From contig CAZCBH010000009.1 in NCBI GenBank assembly GCA_964496875.1, positions 42,859-106,858 on the forward strand: a DNA stretch of 64,000 nucleotides, given 5' to 3'. The stretch's first letter is position 1, and each line of letters opens with the position of its first letter. The DNA comes from RI-106 sp964496875 (GTDB lineage: Bacteria > Cyanobacteriota > Vampirovibrionia > Obscuribacterales > Obscuribacteraceae). The position numbers and the translations under genes are program-made. The notes below the pieces were generated by a model. That model saw only the letters and a list, made by a program, of their open reading frames with translations, made no database searches and was not told the origin of the DNA. This document shows positions 59,509 through 64,000 of this stretch, piece by piece.

Positions 59509-60671
59509 TCTATCCGGCTATCCTCACTATTCGATTCGGAAAGTTTCTCTTCATCTGGCTCGGGCTCTAAATCTAAAGCACAACGAAATCCTATATGGGG
59601 CATACTCGTATCCTCCGGGCAGCTCATCCTGCCGCTCGGTCTGTAGCTTTCGCAATAACTGTCATGACACAAATAAGACCCGCCTCGCACGACCCGAACA
59701 TTTTTCTGCCCCGGATGCCTGCGGTCATATCCGCTTGGCGGTCCTGTAGGATTTACTATTGGTTTCTTAGAATCTGACTGTCGCACCCTCTCTAAATAAG
59801 TGCTGGATCGATAGTAATCCTGACACCACTCCCAGACATTGCCTGCCATATCATAGAGACCATAGCCGTTAGCCTTGAAATAGCCCACCGGCGCAGTCTC
59901 TTTGAACCCATCGACACCGGTATTCTGCACAGGAAATCTTCCCTGCCAGATATTTGCATTAGCCAATTTAGCTTGAGCGGCATCAGAATCTCCCCAGCAA
60001 TAGACTTTGCAGTCGGCACCGCCCCTGGCGGCATACTCCCACTCTGCCTCAGTGGGAAGACGTTTACCTGCCCAGTTGGCATAGGCGACAGCGTCCTCGA
60101 AAGAGACCTGAACCACCGGATGATCGCCTCTTCCCTTTATAGAAGACCCTGGACCGCCTGGATGTCTCCAATCGGCACCAGCCGACCACTGCCACCACTC
60201 TCCCCGGGCTCTGCACTTGCCGCCCTCGGTCACAGAATTGTCTGTCAGTTTATCTCCTGCAAATACGATGGAACCAGGCTGCAACATCTCCTCCGGTGGC
60301 TTCTTTGCTCCCGGTGGCAGGGACTGTTTTATGCTCTTCCAATCGATGAATTTCTCCGCGGTGGTCTTATAGCCGGTGGCTTCCACAAAACGACCGAACT
60401 CTTCGTTGGTCACTTCATGACGATCTAGATAGAAGCTTTTCACTTCTACTTTATGTGCTGGAAGCTCGTCCCCTCTAGCCCGGGGGCCGACACCACCCAT
60501 GGTGAAAACACCGCCCTTTATCAAAGCCATTCCGGTCTTGTCTATTTCTCTGCCTGGCCCGGTGGAAGCAGCCTGTCCTGCCAGGTCAAAGAGAAAGAAT
60601 AGAAACAGCAGAGCCAGACCGGCAGCCGAAGCGGCTCCGGTCCGGCTTCTTGAAATCAGTTGCTTGCGCAT
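59505..60671 (-). CDS. Formylglycine-generating enzyme (sulfatase maturase), membrane-anchored or exported
   Basis: This 388-aa protein starts at ATG 60671, inside the sulfatase stop region; the longer frame to 60818 lies in the sulfatase gene. Residues about 12-36 are a signal or anchor segment (AASAAGLALLFLFFLFDLAG). The FGE-sulfatase domain follows: GMALIKGGVFTMGG, AHKVEVKSFYLDRHEVTN, KRLPTEAEWEYAARGG and, near the end, VRVVRGGSYLCHDSYCESYR. The two Cys in GGSYLCHDSYC match the copper-binding active-site pair, so this should be a true oxidase and not only an FGE-like domain. It overlaps the sulfatase by 16 bases and the HAD gene by four. Confidence 0.88.
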   Translation of the reverse strand: MRKQLISRSRTGAASAAGLALLFLFFLFDLAGQAASTGPGREIDKTGMALIKGGVFTMGGVGPRARGDELPAHKVEVKSFYLDRHEVTNEEFGRFVEATGYKTTAEKFIDWKSIKQSLPPGAKKPPEEMLQPGSIVFAGDKLTDNSVTEGGKCRARGEWWQWSAGADWRHPGGPGSSIKGRGDHPVVQVSFEDAVAYANWAGKRLPTEAEWEYAARGGADCKVYCWGDSDAAQAKLANANIWQGRFPVQNTGVDGFKETAPVGYFKANGYGLYDMAGNVWEWCQDYYRSSTYLERVRQSDSKKPIVNPTGPPSGYDRRHPGQKNVRVVRGGSYLCHDSYCESYRPSGRMSCPEDTSMPHIGFRCALDLEPEPDEEKLSESNSEDSRIE

Positions 60672-62236
60672 CCTTTCTCTAACTTCTTCATCACCTGGTC
60701 GATGGTGAAAGAAGCGGCTTTCTGCCTGGGCGGGTACTGCTGGAATGTAGAGAGGAACCGACCTACATAATTCTGCGCCGGCAGCATAATGAAAGCATGG
60801 TTCAGATACCAGTCCCAATAGGTATTGGAGGTGATATCGGCTCTCTCATAAGGATCCATTCTCAAGTTGAAGAGCTTGGGGATTCTGGTGTGCACATAAG
60901 GCTCTGACCAGATAGCCAGGGTGCCGGGTACTCTCTGCTCCGCAAAGACCAGCTTCCAGTTGTCGTAACGCAGACCGGTGAGGTCGCCGTCATCGGAGAA
61001 ATAGAAGAACTCTTCTCTGGCGGACTTTTCATTTTCGCCGGTCAGAAAAGCGAGCTGATTGTATCCATCGAGGTGCACTTTGAAGGTCTTCTTCCCTACG
61101 GTATAGCCCTTCAAGAGCTTGTCTTTAATGTCAGGATCACCTGCTGCTGCAACCAGAGTCGGCATCCAGTCTAAATGAGACATGATCTGGTTGCTAACTC
61201 GACCGGCTTTGATTTTGCCGGGCCAGCGCACCATGGCCGGTGTTCTGTAAGCACCTTCCCAGTTGCTGTCCTTCTCGTTGCGAAAAGGTGTCATACCGGC
61301 ATCGGGCCAGGAGTTCATATGAGGTCCGTTATCCGTGCCGTACATGACGATAGTGTTGTCGGCAATGCCGAGTTTGTCTAGCTGATCGAGGATAGAGCCG
61401 ACATTGCGATCGTGATCGATCATAGTGTCATGATAAGGTCCCTGCCAGCGTCCTGCCTGACCGAGACTCTCCGGTTTGGTATGGGTACGGAAGTGCATAT
61501 GGGTAAAATTGACCCAGATAAAGAACGGCTTATCGGCTTTGGCTTGTTTAGCTATCCAATCCACCGACCTCTGAGCCACATCGTCGTCGATGGTCTCCAT
61601 CCGTTTGCTTGTCAACGGTCCGGTGTCCTCGATTTTCTGGGTGCCGTCGGGCATGGCGAAGCTATGGATAACACCCCGGGGTCCGTATTTTTTTCGAAAA
61701 GCAGGATCTTTAGGATAATCCGGAAGCTCCGGCTCTTCTTCCGCATTGAGGTGATAGAGGTTGCCATAGAACTCGTCGAAACCATGGTTGGTGGGCAGCA
61801 TATCGTCCTTGTCTCCAAGGTGGTTCTTACCGAATTGACCGGTGGCGTAACCAAGAGGCTTCAAAAGCTCGGCAATGGTAGGATCCTCAGGGCGCATGCC
61901 AAGAGAAGCCCCGGGCATCCCGACCTTGCTCAAGCCGGTTCTGAACACACTCTGGCCGGTGATAAAGGCAGCTCGCCCTGCTGTACAGCTCTGCTCGGCA
62001 TAATAGTCGGTGAACATCATGCCTTCTTTGGCGATTCTATCTATGTTGGGTGTTTTGTATCCCAATAAGCCCATGGTATAGGCGCTGAGATTGCTCTGCC
62101 CTATATCATCGCCCCAGATAAAGACGATATTGGGCTTCTTCCCGCTCTCTTCAGCCTCGGCGAAAACCGCCAGAGGAGCTGCGAAAGGCAATAAGAAGAC
62201 AACTAATCCCATTAGAAGAGTTAGTGCTCTCGACAT
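60656..62236 (-). CDS. Exported sulfatase (formylglycine type)
   Basis: This 526-aa protein has a signal peptide (LTLLMGLVVFLLPFAAPLAVFA) and an alkaline-phosphatase-fold sulfatase domain: NIVFIWGDDIGQSNLSAY (metal Asp pair), SCTAGRAAFITGQ (Cys84, the residue converted to formylglycine, in a CxAxR motif) and VMYGTDNGPHMNSW. A GGAGAT ribosome site precedes ATG 62236. It is the first gene of a three-gene operon with its own maturase. The substrate (sulfate ester) cannot be told from the sequence. Confidence 0.93.
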   Translation of the reverse strand: MSRALTLLMGLVVFLLPFAAPLAVFAEAEESGKKPNIVFIWGDDIGQSNLSAYTMGLLGYKTPNIDRIAKEGMMFTDYYAEQSCTAGRAAFITGQSVFRTGLSKVGMPGASLGMRPEDPTIAELLKPLGYATGQFGKNHLGDKDDMLPTNHGFDEFYGNLYHLNAEEEPELPDYPKDPAFRKKYGPRGVIHSFAMPDGTQKIEDTGPLTSKRMETIDDDVAQRSVDWIAKQAKADKPFFIWVNFTHMHFRTHTKPESLGQAGRWQGPYHDTMIDHDRNVGSILDQLDKLGIADNTIVMYGTDNGPHMNSWPDAGMTPFRNEKDSNWEGAYRTPAMVRWPGKIKAGRVSNQIMSHLDWMPTLVAAAGDPDIKDKLLKGYTVGKKTFKVHLDGYNQLAFLTGENEKSAREEFFYFSDDGDLTGLRYDNWKLVFAEQRVPGTLAIWSEPYVHTRIPKLFNLRMDPYERADITSNTYWDWYLNHAFIMLPAQNYVGRFLSTFQQYPPRQKAASFTIDQVMKKLEKGCASN

Positions 62237-62271
62237 GATGATCTCCGCATAGCTACGCTAGTAAAGCGGCT

Positions 62272-62280
62272 ATTATAACA
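62272..62280 (-). promoter_or_regulatory. Extended -10 promoter of the sulfatase operon
   Basis: On the minus strand this reads TGTTATAAT, a perfect extended -10 (TG-N-TATAAT). It lies about 35 bases upstream of the sulfatase ATG and inside the 54-base gap after fetB. No consensus -35 is seen, which is acceptable for an extended -10 promoter. Confidence 0.6.
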
Positions 62281-62290
62281 GAGTGAAGCA

Positions 62291-63097
62291 TCATGACTTC
62301 TTCGAGCTGGTCAGCCGAAAATGCAAAAACTGATGACTGGCATTAAACAGACGCCGATAGCTAAGCAACACACCGGATATGGTTCCGACACCTGTGGCGA
62401 CAGCTATCAAAAATATGATCACGATTTGATACTTCACCGCCGCCACCGGATGCACACCAGCCAGTAACTGTCCGGTCATCATCCCCGGCAAAGTGACAAT
62501 GCCTGCCACCATCATAGTATTGATAATCGGCACCATCCCGGCACGCACCGCCGCGCTCACATGAGGTCTAGCCGCCTCCCAACTGGTGCCCCCCAGAGCA
62601 AGTGCGGTCTCGACCTGGGCTCTTTTGCTTTCGAGATCATGGGTGAAGCGCTCCAGACCTAATGAGATCCCGTTCAAAATATTGCCTAAGATCATCCCTA
62701 ACAAAGGAATGGCATACTGCGGCGTATACCAGGGTTTAACTTGAATAATAAAGAACAATGCCAGAGCAGTGACCACCCAGGAGCCGGCCCAGACAGAAAA
62801 CATACTTATATAACGAATGCCCGGATATCGAACAGAGACCCTATCGACCGCGGTGTATCCAGCAATCGCCGTCATAATCGACATCATGACCAAAACCAGA
62901 TACCAGTGCCCGATGCCGAAAACCCAGTTGAGCACAAGACCGACCAGCATGAGCTGGACGGTCATACGCACAGCCCCAATAACTAGAGTTCGCTCCAGCT
63001 TCAAGCCAAGCAGAAGCGAGATCAAGCCATTGATTAATATAAGCCCGGCAGCCACCAGAACCTGGAAAAGACTCAAGTCAATATAATGAGCCTGCAT
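62291..63097 (-). CDS. fetB: ABC transporter permease, FetB type
   Basis: This 268-aa protein has about seven membrane helices and the UPF0014 signature segments AVRMTVQLMLVGLVLNWVF, MILGNILNGISLGLERF and MMVAGIVTLPGMMTGQLLAG. FetB with FetA forms an ABC exporter associated with iron homeostasis and oxidative stress resistance in E. coli. The ATG overlaps the fetA stop by one base (TGATG), so the two are coupled. The transported substrate in this organism is not certain. Confidence 0.9.
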   Translation of the reverse strand: MQAHYIDLSLFQVLVAAGLILINGLISLLLGLKLERTLVIGAVRMTVQLMLVGLVLNWVFGIGHWYLVLVMMSIMTAIAGYTAVDRVSVRYPGIRYISMFSVWAGSWVVTALALFFIIQVKPWYTPQYAIPLLGMILGNILNGISLGLERFTHDLESKRAQVETALALGGTSWEAARPHVSAAVRAGMVPIINTMMVAGIVTLPGMMTGQLLAGVHPVAAVKYQIVIIFLIAVATGVGTISGVLLSYRRLFNASHQFLHFRLTSSKKS

Positions 63098-63795
63098 CAG
63101 TCGCGAGCCTCTTCTTTTAGAACACCGCCGGCCAGCACATGCACTCTGTCAGCAACTCTCTGCAACTGGGCAGGATCATGAGATATCCACAGATAACTTT
63201 TCTTAGAATTATTCATATCGAACCAACGGCTAACAAGACCTTCTACATCACCGGTGGTATCAGGATCAAGAGCTGCGGTCGGCTCATCTAAAAAAAGAAT
63301 ATCCGGATCCAGCAAAAGAGTTCTCAAAAGGCTGACCAGTTGCTGCTCTCCCCCGGACAATCCGGCAACGGATTTGGCCAGGAAGTCAGGCTCTCTGCCA
63401 AGAATGCTGAGAAATTCCTCTAACTTCGCTTTAGGGAATTTCCTTTCTGAGAATGTTTTGAAAGAGAAAGGCAGCTTCAACTCTTCTTCGACGAACTCGC
63501 AAAAGAAAGACGGTCTTTGATGCAAATAGCTGACCCGACCTCTAAATGCGGGCACCTGTTCTGGAGCAATCTCTTCTTCGTTCCATAAGATCTGACCACT
63601 ATCCACCGGGTCTAAAAGAGCCAGCGAACGCATCAGAAGCGTCTTTCCGGAGCCGGTGGCACCTTTGATACCATGCCTCTCTCCCATGCCAATAGAAATA
63701 GAGAGATCTTGAAAGAGCCAGAGCTCTTCCTTCTCGTTTTGTTTTAGATAGTCCCTACGACCTATTTCTTTTGCCGCAAGCAAAAACTCTGTCAA
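63097..63795 (-). CDS. fetA: ABC transporter ATP-binding protein, FetA type
   Basis: This 232-aa ATPase has Walker A (GATGSGKTLLMRS), the Q-loop YLHQRPSFF, the signature SVAGLSGGEQQLVSLLRTLL, Walker B (ILFLDEPTAALDPDT) and the H-loop (WISHD). The start is TTG 63795; AAGGG lies about 11 bases upstream. Pairing with the FetB-type permease identifies the family. Confidence 0.9.
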   Translation of the reverse strand: MTEFLLAAKEIGRRDYLKQNEKEELWLFQDLSISIGMGERHGIKGATGSGKTLLMRSLALLDPVDSGQILWNEEEIAPEQVPAFRGRVSYLHQRPSFFCEFVEEELKLPFSFKTFSERKFPKAKLEEFLSILGREPDFLAKSVAGLSGGEQQLVSLLRTLLLDPDILFLDEPTAALDPDTTGDVEGLVSRWFDMNNSKKSYLWISHDPAQLQRVADRVHVLAGGVLKEEARD

Positions 63796-63879
63796 TCTAG
63801 TATATCCCTTCAGTTATCGGTGAATCCTCTCTTTGAGCTTGAATCGCTGCTTTGCTCAATTCGATCATTTTGGCGGTCC

Positions 63880-64000
63880 TCACCAGCTACCGTCACGCAC
63901 TTCTCGGACAAGTCTGAGAACGGCATGATCGGGCATATCCTTTAACGGAAGGGAAACTGGAGTTGAGCCCCCGCACAAAGCTCGCCCTGGTGCGTTTCCT
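63880..64000 (-). CDS. C-terminal end of an unknown minus-strand gene (partial)
   Basis: An open minus-strand frame enters at the window edge and stops with TGA at 63880-63882. It gives about 39 residues, with TPVSLPLKDMPDHAVLRLVR and the end EVRDGSW. The codon usage looks like that of neighbours, but with so few residues the frame may be chance. No family is recognised. About 84 bases separate it from fetA. Confidence 0.3.
   Translation of the reverse strand, partial: GNAPGRALCGGSTPVSLPLKDMPDHAVLRLVREVRDGSW

Overview
The window is a gene-dense stretch of a bacterial chromosome from a draft assembly, with one 100-N scaffold gap. It has no rRNA, tRNA, CRISPR array or insertion sequence that I can see. 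The gene content suggests a non-photosynthetic cyanobacterial relative of the Melainabacteria/Vampirovibrionia type, most like Candidatus Obscuribacter. The reasons are the many DUF4388-like, TPR, Ser/Thr-kinase and low-complexity proteins, a RpoD of cyanobacterial layout, a PPK2 polyphosphate kinase, and long proteins with a hydrophobic Gly/Ala-rich N-terminal module. This assignment is inference from gene content and was not tested by a search.

Layout. 1-2.9 kb: the tail of a possible ThDP-dependent decarboxylase, a small exported protein and a 684-aa modular protein. 2.9-9.6 kb: a complete trpEGDCFBA operon with overlapping genes, preceded by an unannotated Trp-rich leader peptide (3044-3121) and an intrinsic terminator, which together form a ribosome-mediated attenuator. 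9.7-16.6 kb: an exported protein, a voltage-gated-type K+ channel with a C-terminal zinc ribbon, a DUF4384-like protein, a MATE exporter, an O-antigen-ligase-like protein, trpS and a 52-aa basic protein. 16.7-23.1 kb: a DUF4388-like protein, the main sigma factor, MgtE and an acyl-CoA carboxylase beta chain. 23.5-28.4 kb: an ECF-type sigma factor followed by a 1436-aa protein that joins an anti-sigma-like N-terminus, a huge Trp/Gly/Pro/Gln-rich repeat region containing the gap, and a C-terminal Roadblock/LC7 domain. 28.4-31.4 kb: a lone receiver protein, MsrA and DnaK.

31.6-44.5 kb: an OmpA-type protein, a trypsin-like protease on a hydrophobic N-terminal module, an EF-hand-like protein, a PEBP protein, TPR and TPR-PDZ proteins, HtpX, PPK2, a haem-binding-type protein and a TonB-like/TPR envelope protein. 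44.6-50 kb: a three-gene minus-strand cluster with two tandem zinc-ribbon Ser/Thr kinases, then an M15 peptidase. 50-55 kb: a DUF3592-like protein, a DUF4388/degenerate-GGDEF protein, a DUF3298-like protein and a TPR-like protein. 55.6-58.5 kb: a repeat protein with four QLDAIPTPG motifs, translationally coupled to a PDZ/VWA protein. 58.5-62.3 kb: a sulfatase, formylglycine-generating enzyme and HAD phosphatase operon in which all three products carry export signals. 62.3-63.8 kb: fetAB-type ABC transporter genes, then the end of another minus-strand gene.

The main themes are biosynthesis regulated by attenuation (trp), signalling through kinases, DUF4388/Roadblock and sigma/anti-sigma proteins, and a large exported or envelope proteome. 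The most noteworthy items are the trp attenuator, the sigma/giant-anti-sigma-Roadblock pair, the exported FGE-sulfatase operon, the paired zinc-ribbon kinases, and the modular hydrophobic-N-terminus proteins.
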